The position numbers and the translations under genes were made by a program. Below, piece by piece: positions 38,724-49,960 of a DNA stretch of 64,000 nucleotides. Below the pieces are notes generated by a model that was not told where the DNA came from, ran no database searches, and saw only the letters and a program-made list of their open reading frames with translations. Every line of letters begins with the position of its first letter. The stretch's first letter is position 1. The DNA is from Chryseobacterium sediminis (GTDB taxonomy: Bacteria > Bacteroidota > Bacteroidia > Flavobacteriales > Weeksellaceae): the NCBI RefSeq assembly GCF_008386505.1, contig NZ_VUNZ01000001.1, positions 2,411,937 through 2,475,936 of the forward strand, given 5' to 3'.

Positions 38724-41700
38724 TTAGTTAAGGTCTTCGAATTCTTTCTTAGAACCTACAATAACGTTCTGATACTCTTTAAGACCTGTACCTGCAGGGA
38801 TTCTGTGACCTACAATTACATTTTCTTTAAGACCGTTAAGATCGTCTACTTTACCAGCAACAGCTGCTTCGTTAAGAACTTTAGTTGTTTCCTGGAACGA
38901 TGCTGCAGACATGAATGACTTAGTCTGAAGTGCTGCTCTTGTAATACCTTGTAGTACAGGAGTTGCCGTAGCAGGAAGAGCTTCTCTTACTTCTACAAGA
39001 CCTAAATCTTCACGTTTCAACTTAGAGTTTTCATCTCTTAATTCTCTTGCAGTAATCATCTGACCTGGTTTAAATTCTTTAGAATCACCAGCATCTACTA
39101 CTACTTTAAGACCGAATACTCTGTTGTTTTCTTCCAAGAAATCATACTTATGCTCAAGGGCTCCTTCAAGGAATTGAGTATCACCTCCATCTACGATAGA
39201 TACTTTCGTCATCATCTGTCTTACGATAATTTCAAAGTGCTTGTCGTCGATTTTTACCCCCTGTAGACGGTAAACTTCCTGAATCTCATTTACCAAGTAT
39301 TCCTGAACTGCTGTTGGACCTTTAATTCTTAGGATATCTTCCGGTGTAATAGAACCGTCAGAAAGCGGAGAACCTGCTCTTACGAAGTCATTCTCCTGTA
39401 CTAAGATCTGGTTTGATAATTTAACTAAATAAATTTTTCTTTCTCCAGTTTTAGCTTCAACAATAAGTTCACGGTTACCTCTCTTGATTTTTCCGTAAGA
39501 AACTACCCCGTCGATTTCAGTAACAACCGCTGGGTTTGAAGGGTTTCTAGCTTCAAATAATTCGGTAACTCTCGGAAGACCTCCGGTGATATCCCCTGCT
39601 TTTGCAGATTTTCTTGGGATTTTGATTAAGACTTTACCAGCCTTAATTTTTTCACCATCGTTAACCATTAAGTGGGCTCCTACCGGTAAGTTGTAAGCTT
39701 TCTGCTCAACACCTTTAGAGTCTACCACCTTCAAGGTAGGTACGGCTTTCTTATTTCTAGATTCAGAGATTACTTTCTCTTCAAATCCTGTTTGTTCGTC
39801 AATTTCAAGTTGGAATGAAATACCCTGGATGATATCCTCGTACTCTACCTTACCTGAAGTTTCAGCAATAATTACCGCGTTATATGGATCCCATCTACAG
39901 ATTGTATCACCTTTCTTCACTTTATCACCTGGTTTTACAGCTAATATAGATCCGTAAGGTACGTTAGCTACCATTAATGGAGTTCTGAACTCATTATCAG
40001 CAACTAATCTGAATTCTGTTGAACGGGAAACTACAACCTCAGCTGTATTACCGTTTTCATCTTCAGAAGTAATAGTTCTTACTTCATCCATTTCTACGAT
40101 ACCATCTCTTCTTGCAACGATAGATGGGTTTTCTGATACGTTTCCTGCAGTACCCCCTTGGTGGAAGGTTCTCAACGTAAGCTGAGTACCTGGTTCCCCA
40201 ATTGACTGTGCTGCAATTACACCTACCGCTTCACCCATGTGGATCACTTTACCTGTTGCTAAGTTTCTTCCGTAACATTTAGCACAGATACCTTTCTTAG
40301 CTTCACAAGTTAATGGAGAACGAACCTCAACAGCTTCTAATCCAGCTTCTTCGATTCTTTTCGCCAAAGATTCAATGATTACCTGATCTGCACTTGCAAT
40401 AAGCTCGTCAGTTTCAGGATCGTAAATATTATGTAGAGATACTCTACCTAAGATTCTTTCAGAGATTCTTTCAACGATCTCGTCATTTTTCTTAAGTGCA
40501 GTAACTTCTGTACCTCTCAGTGTTCCACAGTCGTCTTCTGTAACGATAACGTCCTGTGCAACGTCTACCAATCTTCTCGTTAAGTAACCAGCATCGGCTG
40601 TCTTAAGAGCGGTATCCGCAAGACCCTTACGCGCACCGTGGGTAGAGATAAAGTACTCTAGAATCGAAAGACCTTCCTTAAAGTTTGCAAGGATCGGGTT
40701 TTCGATGATCTCCGCTCCGGTAGAACCGGCTTTCTGCGGTTTTGCCATCAAACCTCTCATCCCTGATAACTGACGGATCTGTTCTTTAGAACCCCTCGCT
40801 CCAGAGTCAAGCATCATATATACAGAGTTGAAACCACCTTGGTCAGTTTTCATTCTGCTCATGATCATCTCAGTTAATCCGGCGTTGGTATTTGTCCAAA
40901 CGTCAATTACCTGGTTATAACGTTCTGTATCGGTAATTAGACCCATGTTATAGTTAGCTCTAATTTCGTCTACAGTTTCAATTGAAGAAGCAATCATCTG
41001 TTTTTTCTCAACAGGAACTACAATATCCCCAAGTGAGAATGAAAGACCTCCTTTGAATGCATTTGAATACCCTAAGTCTTTCATTGCATCAAGGAACTTC
41101 ACAGTTGTAGGGAAATCTGTATCAGCAAGGATCTTACCGATAACGTTTCTCAATGATTTCTTAGTAAGAAGTTCATTGATATATCCTACTTGCTTAGGTA
41201 CAATCTGGTTGAATAAAATTCTACCTACAGAAGTTTCGATCAGTCTTGTTACTATTACTCCGTCTTCTTTAACAGGTAGTCTACATCTTACCTTAGCATT
41301 TAAAGAAACTCTACCTTCAGCATAAGCGATTTCCGCTTCCTCAGGAGAATAGAATGCAAGACCTTCACCTTTTACTTTCATATCTTCTGTAGAGCTTAAT
41401 TCTTTGGTCATGAAATAAAGACCAAGAACCATGTCCTGAGAAGGTACGGTAATAGGAGAACCGTTTGCAGGGTTCAAAATGTTCTGAGAACCTAACATCA
41501 ATAACTGAGCTTCAAGGATTGCCTCTGGTCCTAACGGTAAGTGTACCGCCATCTGGTCACCATCGAAATCGGCGTTGAATGCTGTTGTTACCAACGGGTG
41601 TAGCTGGATTGCCTTACCTTCGATCATCTTAGGTTGGAAAGCCTGAATACCAAGTCTGTGAAGAGTAGGTGCCCTGTTCAATAGTACCGGGTGACCTTTC

Positions 41701-42989
41701 ATCACGTTTTCAAGGATATCATAAACTACTGGTTCTTTTCTATCAATAATTCTCTTTGCAGATTTTACAGTTTTTACAATCCCTCTTTCAATTAGTTTTC
41801 TAATGATGAATGGTTTGTAAAGTTCAGCTGCCATATCTTTAGGAATACCACATTCGTGAAGCTGCAAGTTTGGACCTACAACAATTACCGAACGCGCAGA
41901 GTAATCTACCCTTTTCCCTAGTAAGTTCTGACGGAAACGACCCTGCTTACCTTTCAATGAATCAGAAAGTGATTTCAATGGTCTGTTTGATTCAGATTTT
42001 ACTGCAGAAGATTTTCTTGTGTTATCGAATAATGAATCTACTGATTCCTGAAGCATACGCTTCTCGTTTCTCAAGATTACTTCAGGAGCTTTGATCTCCA
42101 ATAATCTCTTCAAACGGTTATTTCTGATAATTACTCTTCTATAAAGGTCATTCAAGTCAGAAGTTGCAAAACGTCCTCCATCCAATGGAACTAATGGTCT
42201 TAGTTCTGGTGGGATAACAGGAAGTACACGCATAATCATCCACTCTGGTCTGTTGATCATTCTTGTATTAGCACCTCTCAATGCTTCTACAACGTTCAAT
42301 CTTTTAAGAGCTTCTGTTCTTCTTTGTTTAGAACCTTCGTTATGAGCTTTGTGTCTCAAGTCGAAAGACAATGCATCAAGATCGATTCTTTTTAATAGAT
42401 CTTCTACAGCTTCAGCCCCCATTCTGGCGATGAATTTGTTTGGATCAGAATCATCAAGATACTGGTTTTCTACAGGAAGAGTTTCCATGATATCAAGGTA
42501 CTCTTCTTCTGTAAGGAATTCCATATTTTCGAAATCAGAACCATCTAATTTTTTAGCAATACCCTGCTGAATCACTACATATCTTTCGTAGTAGATGATC
42601 ATATCTAATTTCTTAGAAGGGATTCCTAAAAGGTATCCGATTTTGTTTGGCAATGAACGGAAGTACCAGATGTGAGCAATAGGAACAACCAATCCGATAT
42701 GACCGATTCTTTCTCTTCTTACTTTTTTCTCAGTAACTTCTACACCACAACGGTCACAAACGATCCCTTTGTAACGAATTCTCTTGTATTTACCACAAGC
42801 ACATTCGTAATCTTTTACAGGACCAAAGATTTTCTCACAGAATAATCCGTCTCTTTCAGGTTTGTGAGTTCTGTAGTTAATAGTTTCCGGTTTTAAAACC
42901 TCCCCTCTTGAGTCTTGTAAAATAGACTCCGGTGAAGCTAAACCGATGGTTATTTTATTAAATCTACTTGTTTTATTTTTATTTGACAT
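38724..42989 (-). CDS. rpoC: DNA-directed RNA polymerase subunit beta'
   Basis: The 1421-residue beta' subunit. It shows the N-terminal zinc finger '[23 protein letters not shown]', '[19 protein letters not shown]', and the catalytic magnesium loop '[15 protein letters not shown]'. The trigger-loop region follows ('[67 protein letters not shown]'), then the second zinc site '[17 protein letters not shown]' and the C-terminal '[24 protein letters not shown]'. The length matches Bacteroidota homologues. It lies 80 bases after rpoB. Confidence 0.99.
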   Translation of the reverse strand: MSNKNKTSRFNKITIGLASPESILQDSRGEVLKPETINYRTHKPERDGLFCEKIFGPVKDYECACGKYKRIRYKGIVCDRCGVEVTEKKVRRERIGHIGLVVPIAHIWYFRSLPNKIGYLLGIPSKKLDMIIYYERYVVIQQGIAKKLDGSDFENMEFLTEEEYLDIMETLPVENQYLDDSDPNKFIARMGAEAVEDLLKRIDLDALSFDLRHKAHNEGSKQRRTEALKRLNVVEALRGANTRMINRPEWMIMRVLPVIPPELRPLVPLDGGRFATSDLNDLYRRVIIRNNRLKRLLEIKAPEVILRNEKRMLQESVDSLFDNTRKSSAVKSESNRPLKSLSDSLKGKQGRFRQNLLGKRVDYSARSVIVVGPNLQLHECGIPKDMAAELYKPFIIRKLIERGIVKTVKSAKRIIDRKEPVVYDILENVMKGHPVLLNRAPTLHRLGIQAFQPKMIEGKAIQLHPLVTTAFNADFDGDQMAVHLPLGPEAILEAQLLMLGSQNILNPANGSPITVPSQDMVLGLYFMTKELSSTEDMKVKGEGLAFYSPEEAEIAYAEGRVSLNAKVRCRLPVKEDGVIVTRLIETSVGRILFNQIVPKQVGYINELLTKKSLRNVIGKILADTDFPTTVKFLDAMKDLGYSNAFKGGLSFSLGDIVVPVEKKQMIASSIETVDEIRANYNMGLITDTERYNQVIDVWTNTNAGLTEMIMSRMKTDQGGFNSVYMMLDSGARGSKEQIRQLSGMRGLMAKPQKAGSTGAEIIENPILANFKEGLSILEYFISTHGARKGLADTALKTADAGYLTRRLVDVAQDVIVTEDDCGTLRGTEVTALKKNDEIVERISERILGRVSLHNIYDPETDELIASADQVIIESLAKRIEEAGLEAVEVRSPLTCEAKKGICAKCYGRNLATGKVIHMGEAVGVIAAQSIGEPGTQLTLRTFHQGGTAGNVSENPSIVARRDGIVEMDEVRTITSEDENGNTAEVVVSRSTEFRLVADNEFRTPLMVANVPYGSILAVKPGDKVKKGDTICRWDPYNAVIIAETSGKVEYEDIIQGISFQLEIDEQTGFEEKVISESRNKKAVPTLKVVDSKGVEQKAYNLPVGAHLMVNDGEKIKAGKVLIKIPRKSAKAGDITGGLPRVTELFEARNPSNPAVVTEIDGVVSYGKIKRGNRELIVEAKTGERKIYLVKLSNQILVQENDFVRAGSPLSDGSITPEDILRIKGPTAVQEYLVNEIQEVYRLQGVKIDDKHFEIIVRQMMTKVSIVDGGDTQFLEGALEHKYDFLEENNRVFGLKVVVDAGDSKEFKPGQMITARELRDENSKLKREDLGLVEVREALPATATPVLQGITRAALQTKSFMSAASFQETTKVLNEAAVAGKVDDLNGLKENVIVGHRIPAGTGLKEYQNVIVGSKKEFEDLN

Positions 42990-43069
42990 TTTTTAGATTT
43001 TAGATTTTGGATTATAAATTTTGGATAGAATTCTGAACGGGTTCAAAATTCAATAGGCAAAATTTAAAA

Positions 43070-46000
43070 TTATTCCTCAAGTCTTACATCAAGTCCAAGT
43101 CCTTGTAACTCGTGAAGTAATACATTGAATGATTCCGGAATACCTGGTTCAGGCATAGATTCACCTTTTGCAATTGCTTCATAAGTTTTTGCTCTACCAA
43201 TCACGTCATCCGACTTCACAGTCAAGATTTCTCTCAAGATATTAGATGCACCGAATGCTTCAAGTGCCCAAACCTCCATCTCTCCGAATCTCTGACCTCC
43301 GAACTGAGCTTTACCTCCTAACGGCTGCTGAGTAATCAATGAGTAAGGTCCAATAGAACGTGCGTGCATCTTATCATCAACCATGTGTCCTAGTTTCAAC
43401 ATGTAAATGATACCTACTGTCGCAGCCTGAGTAAATCTTTCTCCGGTACCACCATCATAAAGGTGAGTGTGACCGAATTTAGGAAGACCTGCTTTCTCAG
43501 TGTACTCAGTAATCTGATCAAGACTTGCTCCATCGAAGATTGGTGTAGCGAACTTCAATCCTAGTTTTCTACCAGCCCATCCAAGAACTGTTTCATAGAT
43601 CTGACCGATGTTCATACGAGAAGGTACCCCTAGTGGATTCAATACGATATCTACCGGTGTTCCATCTTCTAAGAACGGCATGTCTTCTTCACGAACGATT
43701 CTTGAAACGATACCTTTGTTACCGTGACGTCCCGCCATCTTATCTCCTACATTCAGTTTACGTTTCTTAGCGATGTAAACTTTAGCCAACTTCATGATAC
43801 CTGCCGGAAGCTCATCCCCGATTGAAATTGCAAATTTCTCACGGTTTTTAACTCCTTGGATGTCGTTATATTTGATTTTGTAATTGTGAATTAATTGTTT
43901 GATCAATTCATTTTTGTCAGCGTCTACTGTCCAGTCTGCACCACTAACGTTTACATAATCTTCAACTGAAGTTAATAGTTTGTGAGTAAATTTAACACCT
44001 TTACCGATGATTTCTTCGTCAAGGTCATTTTGTACCCCTTGAGAAGTTTTACCGCTTACCAGTGTATTTAATTTTTCAATTAAAGTATTTCTTAACTCAT
44101 CAAATTTAGCCTTGTAAGTGTTTTCAATTTCTTCAAGTCTAAGTTTTTCTTCAGTTCTTTTCTTTTTGTCTTTAATGTTTCTAGAGAACAATTTCTTGTT
44201 GATAACAACTCCTCTTAATGAAGAGTCAGCTTTTAATGATGCATCTTTTACATCACCAGCTTTATCACCGAAGATTGCTCTAAGAAGTTTTTCTTCAGGA
44301 GTCGGGTCAGATTCACCTTTTGGAGTAATTTTACCAATCATGATATCTCCAGGCTTCACTTCAGCACCGATTCTGATCATACCGTTCTCGTCAAGATCTT
44401 TAGTAGCTTCTTCAGATACGTTTGGAATATCTGCTGTAAGTTCTTCCATACCTAATTTGGTATCACGAACTTCAAGAGAATACTCATCTACGTGGATTGA
44501 AGTAAACCAGTCTTCACGTACAACTTTTTCGTTGATTACAATTGCATCCTCGAAGTTGTATCCTTTCCAAGGCATGAACGCTACCACTAAGTTTCTACCA
44601 AGAGCTAATTCTCCTTTTTCAGTAGCATAACCGTCGCAAAGTACCTGTCCTTTTTCCACTACATCACCTACTCTTACGTTTGGTCTTAGGGTAATTGTTG
44701 TACTCTGGTTAGTCTTTCTGAACTTAGTAAGTTTGTATGTTTTAGTAGCAGACTCGAATTGTACTAAATCCTCGTCTTCGCTTCTTTCATATTTAATAAC
44801 GATTCTGTCAGCATCTACGTACTCTACTGTACCTGTACCTTCAGCGTTAATTAGGATTCTTGAATCTCTTGCAACCTGCTGCTCAAGCCCTGTACCAACG
44901 ATTGGAGCCTGTGGCTTCAATAGAGGAACGGCCTGACGCATCATGTTAGATCCCATCAATGCACGGTTCGCATCATCATGCTCCAAGAATGGAATCAATG
45001 AAGCGGAAATACCTGAGATCTGGTTTGGAGCTACATCGATAAGGTTTACCTGAGCAGGCTCTACTACCGGATAGTCACCATCCAATCTTGCAATAATTCT
45101 GTCTGTTAAGAAGTCTCCGTTATCACTCAATTCAACGTTTGCCTGAGCAATTACTTTATCTTCTTCATCTTCTGCATTTAAGTAAATAGGATCAGCGTTA
45201 AGATCAATCTTACCACTTTCTACTTTTCTATATGGCGTTTCGATGAAACCAAGGTTGTTGATTTTCGCATAGATCCCTAGAGATGAAATCAAACCGATGT
45301 TTGGTCCTTCCGGAGTTTCAATCGGACAAATTCTTCCGTAGTGAGTATGGTGAACGTCACGAACCTCGAAACCTGCTCTTTCTCTTGATAAACCACCAGG
45401 CCCTAGTGCAGATAATCTTCTCTTGTGAGTGATCTCTGATAGAGGGTTGGTTTGGTCCATGAACTGAGAAAGCTGGTTGGTACCGAAGAATGAGTTGATT
45501 ACCGATGTTAATGTCTTAGCATTTACAAGGTCAAGCGGAGTAAAGATTTCGTTATCTCTAACGTTCATTCTTTCTTTGATTGTTCTTGCAATTCTTGAAA
45601 GACCTACCCCGAACTGTCCTGCTAATTGCTCACCAACAGTTTTAATTCTTCTGTTTGATAAGTGGTCAATATCATCAACCTCAGCTTTAGAGTTTACCAA
45701 TTCGATCAAGTGTCTTACAATAGCAATGATATCTTCTTTTGTAAGAACCTCAGTTGTTGTAGGAATGTTAAGACCTAACTTTTTGTTCAATCTGTAACGT
45801 CCAACTTCACCTAAAGAGTATCTCTGCTCAGAGAAGAATAATTTTTCAATGATTCCTCTTGCAGTTTCCTCATCTGGTGGATCTGCGTTTCTTAACTGAC
45901 GATAAATATACTCTACCGCTTCTTTTTCAGAGTTAGTAGGGTCTTTTTGTAATGTATTCTGGATGATAGAGAATTCGTTGCTGTTTTCTTTGTGAATCAA

Positions 46001-46891
46001 AATTGATTTCACACCAGCATCCAGGATAAGATCTAAATGTTCTTTTTCAAGGATTGTTTCTCTATCCAGGATGATTTCGTTTCTTTCGATAGAAACTACT
46101 TCACCTGTATCTTCGTCTACGAAATCCTCGAACCAAGTGTTCAATACTCTCGCAGCCAATGTTCTCCCTTCCACTTTTTTAAGGGCAGCTTTAGAAACTT
46201 TCACTTCTTCCGCAAGGTCGAAGATCTGAAGGATATCTTTATCAGATTCGTATCCGATAGCTCTTAATAAAGTTGTTAATGGTAATTTTTTCTTACGATC
46301 GATATACGCGTACATTACGCTGTTGATATCTGTTGTAAATTCCATCCAAGATCCTTTGAAAGGGATAATTCTTGAATAGTAAAGTTTGGTCCCATTCGCG
46401 TGGTAAGTCTGTCCGAAGAATACACCAGGTGAACGGTGAAGCTGCGTAACAATAACTCTCTCAGCACCGTTGATGATGAAAGAACCACTTGGCGTCATAT
46501 AAGGAACCGGACCTAAATATACGTCCTGAACCACTGTTTGGAAATCTTCGTGTTCCGGGTCAGTACAATACAATTTAAGTCTAGCTTTTAGAGGAACTGA
46601 ATAAGTAAGTCCTCTTTCCACACACTCATCAATTGAATAACGTGGAGAATCTACCAGATAGTCTAGGAATTCTAATACGAATTGGTTTCTTGAATCCGTA
46701 ATTGGGAAATTCTCTTGGAAAGTCTTGTAAAGAGCTTCTGTCTTTCTGGCTTCAGGAAGTGTATCAAGCTGGAAAAATTCTCTGAAAGACTCAATTTGGA
46801 TATCCAAAAAGTCTGGAGTGATGATTTTTCCTTTCGCTGATGAGAAATTAATTCTCGGATTTCCTTGAGTTGTTGATTTTGTTTTACTCAT
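43070..46891 (-). CDS. rpoB: DNA-directed RNA polymerase subunit beta
   Basis: The 1273-residue beta subunit. Landmarks are '[36 protein letters not shown]', the rifampicin-binding region '[68 protein letters not shown]', and the C-terminal '[24 protein letters not shown]'. The rifampicin region looks wild-type (Gln, Asp, His, Ser in the usual places). Unlike the usual order it does not follow rplL: 5 kb of surface-protein genes intervene, and it has its own promoter. Confidence 0.99.
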   Translation of the reverse strand: MSKTKSTTQGNPRINFSSAKGKIITPDFLDIQIESFREFFQLDTLPEARKTEALYKTFQENFPITDSRNQFVLEFLDYLVDSPRYSIDECVERGLTYSVPLKARLKLYCTDPEHEDFQTVVQDVYLGPVPYMTPSGSFIINGAERVIVTQLHRSPGVFFGQTYHANGTKLYYSRIIPFKGSWMEFTTDINSVMYAYIDRKKKLPLTTLLRAIGYESDKDILQIFDLAEEVKVSKAALKKVEGRTLAARVLNTWFEDFVDEDTGEVVSIERNEIILDRETILEKEHLDLILDAGVKSILIHKENSNEFSIIQNTLQKDPTNSEKEAVEYIYRQLRNADPPDEETARGIIEKLFFSEQRYSLGEVGRYRLNKKLGLNIPTTTEVLTKEDIIAIVRHLIELVNSKAEVDDIDHLSNRRIKTVGEQLAGQFGVGLSRIARTIKERMNVRDNEIFTPLDLVNAKTLTSVINSFFGTNQLSQFMDQTNPLSEITHKRRLSALGPGGLSRERAGFEVRDVHHTHYGRICPIETPEGPNIGLISSLGIYAKINNLGFIETPYRKVESGKIDLNADPIYLNAEDEEDKVIAQANVELSDNGDFLTDRIIARLDGDYPVVEPAQVNLIDVAPNQISGISASLIPFLEHDDANRALMGSNMMRQAVPLLKPQAPIVGTGLEQQVARDSRILINAEGTGTVEYVDADRIVIKYERSEDEDLVQFESATKTYKLTKFRKTNQSTTITLRPNVRVGDVVEKGQVLCDGYATEKGELALGRNLVVAFMPWKGYNFEDAIVINEKVVREDWFTSIHVDEYSLEVRDTKLGMEELTADIPNVSEEATKDLDENGMIRIGAEVKPGDIMIGKITPKGESDPTPEEKLLRAIFGDKAGDVKDASLKADSSLRGVVINKKLFSRNIKDKKKRTEEKLRLEEIENTYKAKFDELRNTLIEKLNTLVSGKTSQGVQNDLDEEIIGKGVKFTHKLLTSVEDYVNVSGADWTVDADKNELIKQLIHNYKIKYNDIQGVKNREKFAISIGDELPAGIMKLAKVYIAKKRKLNVGDKMAGRHGNKGIVSRIVREEDMPFLEDGTPVDIVLNPLGVPSRMNIGQIYETVLGWAGRKLGLKFATPIFDGASLDQITEYTEKAGLPKFGHTHLYDGGTGERFTQAATVGIIYMLKLGHMVDDKMHARSIGPYSLITQQPLGGKAQFGGQRFGEMEVWALEAFGASNILREILTVKSDDVIGRAKTYEAIAKGESMPEPGIPESFNVLLHELQGLGLDVRLEE

Positions 46892-47215
46892 AAAACTTTT
46901 AAGAAAGGGTTAAAAAATATTTTGATTCATTAAAAAATATCAGAAAAGAACAAGAAACAAGGGTAAAAGTAAAAGGTAAAAGTGTTTTTGGCGCTCACAG
47001 AAGACCTTAGGACTCTTTTAACTATGCACTTGGCTCTTTCTAACTGCAACACTGGTATATCTTTTCACAGTGTAATGCAAAATATTTTTATTACTTTTGA
47101 GGCAGCATTACCGCAATATCTACATATACGAAATCCCTCTCACGTTTTCACAATGAAAGAGTTGATTTTCAGTATTTTATAAATTTACAAACAATTTTTC
47201 GCGCCAAAAGAGGGG
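46892..47215 (-). other. Long 5' leader of the rpoBC transcript
   Basis: From the predicted start just below the promoter at 47216 to the rpoB ATG there are over 300 untranslated bases. I see no convincing gene in it; the small + strand frame at 46982-47182 has no family resemblance. A leader this long before rpoB may carry an RNA control element, but no known family was recognised. Confidence 0.5.
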
Positions 47216-47247
47216 CAAAGATACAAAAACTTATCCACAATAACAAA
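47216..47247 (-). promoter_or_regulatory. Promoter of rpoBC
   Basis: On the - strand TTTG (47247-47244), exactly 20 bases, then TATCTTTG (47223-47216): a full Bacteroidota promoter. The spacer contains an exact DnaA box (TTATCCACA on the + strand, 47231-47239). Confidence 0.75.
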
Positions 47248-47280
47248 TAAATCATCTCATTTTGAGACTCTTAAAAACAA

Positions 47281-47310
47281 GAGAGGCTGCTCAAATATGA
47301 GCAACCCCTC
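47281..47310 (-). terminator. Terminator after the 865-residue T9SS gene
   Basis: A 13-bp stem with two G-U pairs (47310-47298 with 47293-47281), TATT loop, followed on the - strand by TTGTTTTT. It separates the surface-protein gene from rpoBC. Confidence 0.85.
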
Positions 47311-47333
47311 CACAACACAAGCTAATCTTATGA

Positions 47334-49931
47334 CTATTTCACAATAACCTTATAAGATTTTATTTTTGATTTGGTTTCTATTTTAATAATATAAACTCCT
47401 GTAGGAAGTGAAGATGTATCAATACCGGTATTGGCATTAAATTTATCTGTCTTAATTACCTGTCCTTGTGCTGAGAACAGTGTATACACCCCTTCTTCCG
47501 CAGAGGTAATTCTAAGATTCTCTCCTGCTTTTACAGGGTTTGGATATACTTTTACATCATTCGCAGCATCCGTGATTTCCGAAGCCGTGATTTTTGCAGC
47601 AGTTTTAGATGCGCTTTTCAGCAATGAAGCATAAGGTGAAAGCGGAGAATCAGGAGAACCTCTTTTCACAAGATCAGTATCTACAACAGCCTGAATACCA
47701 TCTTTATCTTTATCATTAATTGTAGAAATGAATCCACCTCCCAAAGTATCAAGATTACCTTTTCCGATCTGATAAAGGTCAAGATCTGAACCATTGGAAG
47801 TGATATCCAGGAAGTCTGGTTTATCATCTCCGTCTGTATTTTTGACTGCATATTTCAATACTCCTGAGTCAGGTGAAGTTTCCAGAATATCTGCGATACC
47901 GTTTTTACCTACCGGAATATTAGCATCAACAACTCCGTTATGATCTGCATCAATCTGGTTGATTACTGATGTTGGAATTCCCGATTCAAACAGATCTAAG
48001 ATACCATCGTTATCAGAGTCAAGGTCCAGATAATTCGGAACAGAATCTCCTAATACTGGTGTTATTAAGATATCTCCTTCATTATCATCATCCTGGAATT
48101 TTCCATTTTTATCAAAGTCTTCAACAGCATCAAGAATACCGTCGTTATCTGAATCCAGATCACAAGCATCCACAATACCATCTCCATCTGTATCCAATGT
48201 AGGAGATTTGTCATTTACAGCTGTACATCCTTCTGCACAATCAGGAATTCCGTTTCCGTTGTTATCTATACTGTCATCACCTCCCTGGCATTGATCGAAA
48301 CAGTTTGGAACACCATCGTTATCATCATCTCTGCTCGCAAAAGCATTATAGATATAATAATTCTGAGGAATACGAACCGCTGTTCCGCTGTTGAATGTAA
48401 TTTTAATACGGTTAAAAGGCTTTGTAGCTTTTCCTCCGACATAGAATTTATTTGAATTCGTCGTGAAGAAGTTTCCGCTGATAAGGCTTCCTGAGCTTGT
48501 AAAGGTATCTGTCAAAGTATTTCCGTTGTATAATGTTACGGTGATATTTTCCAGAACACTTACTCCAAGAAGATTCCCTGCTTTTTCTACTGTGAATCCG
48601 GCCATTGTATTGACAGGAAGCACTGTATTACTGCTTACCGTTGCAAATGCCGAAAAAATACTAAGAAAGGATGCCGCCGGAACAGTAGCTGTTGCATAAT
48701 TAGATGGATTATTATCTACAATAGCTTCCGGATTGGTCATCTTCGCTAAAATAAGACCAAGGAATCCCGGACCTGATGTCCATGTAGTTCCTGTCACCAA
48801 ATTTCCGGGAACAGCAGAACCGCTTGTCTGAATTTTATCATCACAATCACAAGAAACGGGCTCTTCAAAGGCATAGTATACTTTTAAAGCTCCTAAATTA
48901 AATCCTACCGTCTGGGTAATTTTTAATCGTACTTCATTGAAAGGCTTAGTGGTTGTCAACGTAACTTTTTGTTTCCCTGAACCAAATCCTAATACTTTGA
49001 TATTAATAAGACCTCCTCCGTCAGACAGCTGTTTTGAATCCTGAAGCTGACCGTAAAGATAAGTTTCTATTGTAATATTTTTTAAAAATTCGGCACTTAA
49101 CAATTTCCCCTGATCATCCGGCTCTATAACAAACCCTGTTCTGTTACCTGCAGGATACACCTGATTTTTGTCAAGAACTCCAACTGAATAAGATCCAAGT
49201 AATCCGATCGGGAGAACTATTGATCCGTAAGAGTTTTTATTTCCATCTCCAATTCTTTCTTTATTCTGAACATAGGAAAGCGGAGCCAGAAAACTGCTGC
49301 TTCCGGATACATTTCCGTCAACACCACTTCCTGCAATGATATCATCACAAATACCATTATTATCTGTAGGTACTTTTGCAGGATCAAATGCAAATGCGTA
49401 GTACACATTCATAGCACTGAATATGGAAAGAACATTGGTTTGGTAAAGTCTTACTTCATCAAATTCTTTTGAAGTTTTAAAATGCAGGAATATCCTGTTC
49501 TTACTTCCTCCGAATGCAGGAACCGATAAAAGAGTACTGCTGGTAGTGCTTTCCTGAAGAACACCATTTTTATAAGTACTGATTCGCAAAGAACTCAAAA
49601 GATCTACGGTAATAAAACTCGTCCCTAAATCTACATTGAATCCGGTAATATATCCCGCAGGATAAGTGGTATTTTTATTCTTTACAGAAATTCCGTTTCC
49701 ACTTAACAGGGAAGCAAAATTCCCCATGCTTACACTGTTATCGAGACTGGCATCCACCACCGGATTCATACTCCCGTTATAACATGCTAGGCAGATCCCT
49801 GAATTGTTGACAGGTTTTGCCTCCACACCCATCCCACGGATCGGTTCATAGCCCTGCTGCGCAAATACTACTGCCGACATTATCAATGTCATAAGCATCG
49901 CAGCTAACTTTTCGAATAATTTTCTGGTCAT
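47334..49931 (-). CDS. Large T9SS surface protein with thrombospondin type 3 repeats
   Basis: An 865-residue secreted protein. After a signal peptide (ending near VVFAQ) come three copies of a domain of about 130 residues (roughly 59-185, 232-362 and 408-540), each with 'PAG..TGF.V', 'L.NITI.TY..G.L', 'KPFNEVR' and a final 'YYAF' or like text. A calcium-binding thrombospondin type 3 region follows (about 540-720: 'DDDNDGVPNCFDQC', 'DTDGDGIVDACDLDSDNDGILDAVEDFDKNG', 'LDSDNDGILDLFE'). The type A T9SS sorting domain ends it ('DVKVYPNPVKAGENLRI...GVYIIKIETKSKIKSYKVIVK'). It is probably cell-surface attached and adhesive. Confidence 0.88.
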   Translation of the reverse strand: MTRKLFEKLAAMLMTLIMSAVVFAQQGYEPIRGMGVEAKPVNNSGICLACYNGSMNPVVDASLDNSVSMGNFASLLSGNGISVKNKNTTYPAGYITGFNVDLGTSFITVDLLSSLRISTYKNGVLQESTTSSTLLSVPAFGGSKNRIFLHFKTSKEFDEVRLYQTNVLSIFSAMNVYYAFAFDPAKVPTDNNGICDDIIAGSGVDGNVSGSSSFLAPLSYVQNKERIGDGNKNSYGSIVLPIGLLGSYSVGVLDKNQVYPAGNRTGFVIEPDDQGKLLSAEFLKNITIETYLYGQLQDSKQLSDGGGLINIKVLGFGSGKQKVTLTTTKPFNEVRLKITQTVGFNLGALKVYYAFEEPVSCDCDDKIQTSGSAVPGNLVTGTTWTSGPGFLGLILAKMTNPEAIVDNNPSNYATATVPAASFLSIFSAFATVSSNTVLPVNTMAGFTVEKAGNLLGVSVLENITVTLYNGNTLTDTFTSSGSLISGNFFTTNSNKFYVGGKATKPFNRIKITFNSGTAVRIPQNYYIYNAFASRDDDNDGVPNCFDQCQGGDDSIDNNGNGIPDCAEGCTAVNDKSPTLDTDGDGIVDACDLDSDNDGILDAVEDFDKNGKFQDDDNEGDILITPVLGDSVPNYLDLDSDNDGILDLFESGIPTSVINQIDADHNGVVDANIPVGKNGIADILETSPDSGVLKYAVKNTDGDDKPDFLDITSNGSDLDLYQIGKGNLDTLGGGFISTINDKDKDGIQAVVDTDLVKRGSPDSPLSPYASLLKSASKTAAKITASEITDAANDVKVYPNPVKAGENLRITSAEEGVYTLFSAQGQVIKTDKFNANTGIDTSSLPTGVYIIKIETKSKIKSYKVIVK

Positions 49932-49960
49932 TTTTTATTTTTTTAAGGTTTGTGTGTTTT

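Noticed and set aside
44118..44630. 170-residue open frame on the + strand inside rpoB.
   Set aside because: It is the antisense shadow of a highly conserved rpoB segment; its Ser-rich, low-complexity translation matches no family and it has no promoter.
46982..47182. 66-residue + strand frame in the rpoB leader.
   Set aside because: No promoter faces it and the translation resembles no protein family. It lies within the predicted rpoBC transcript leader.
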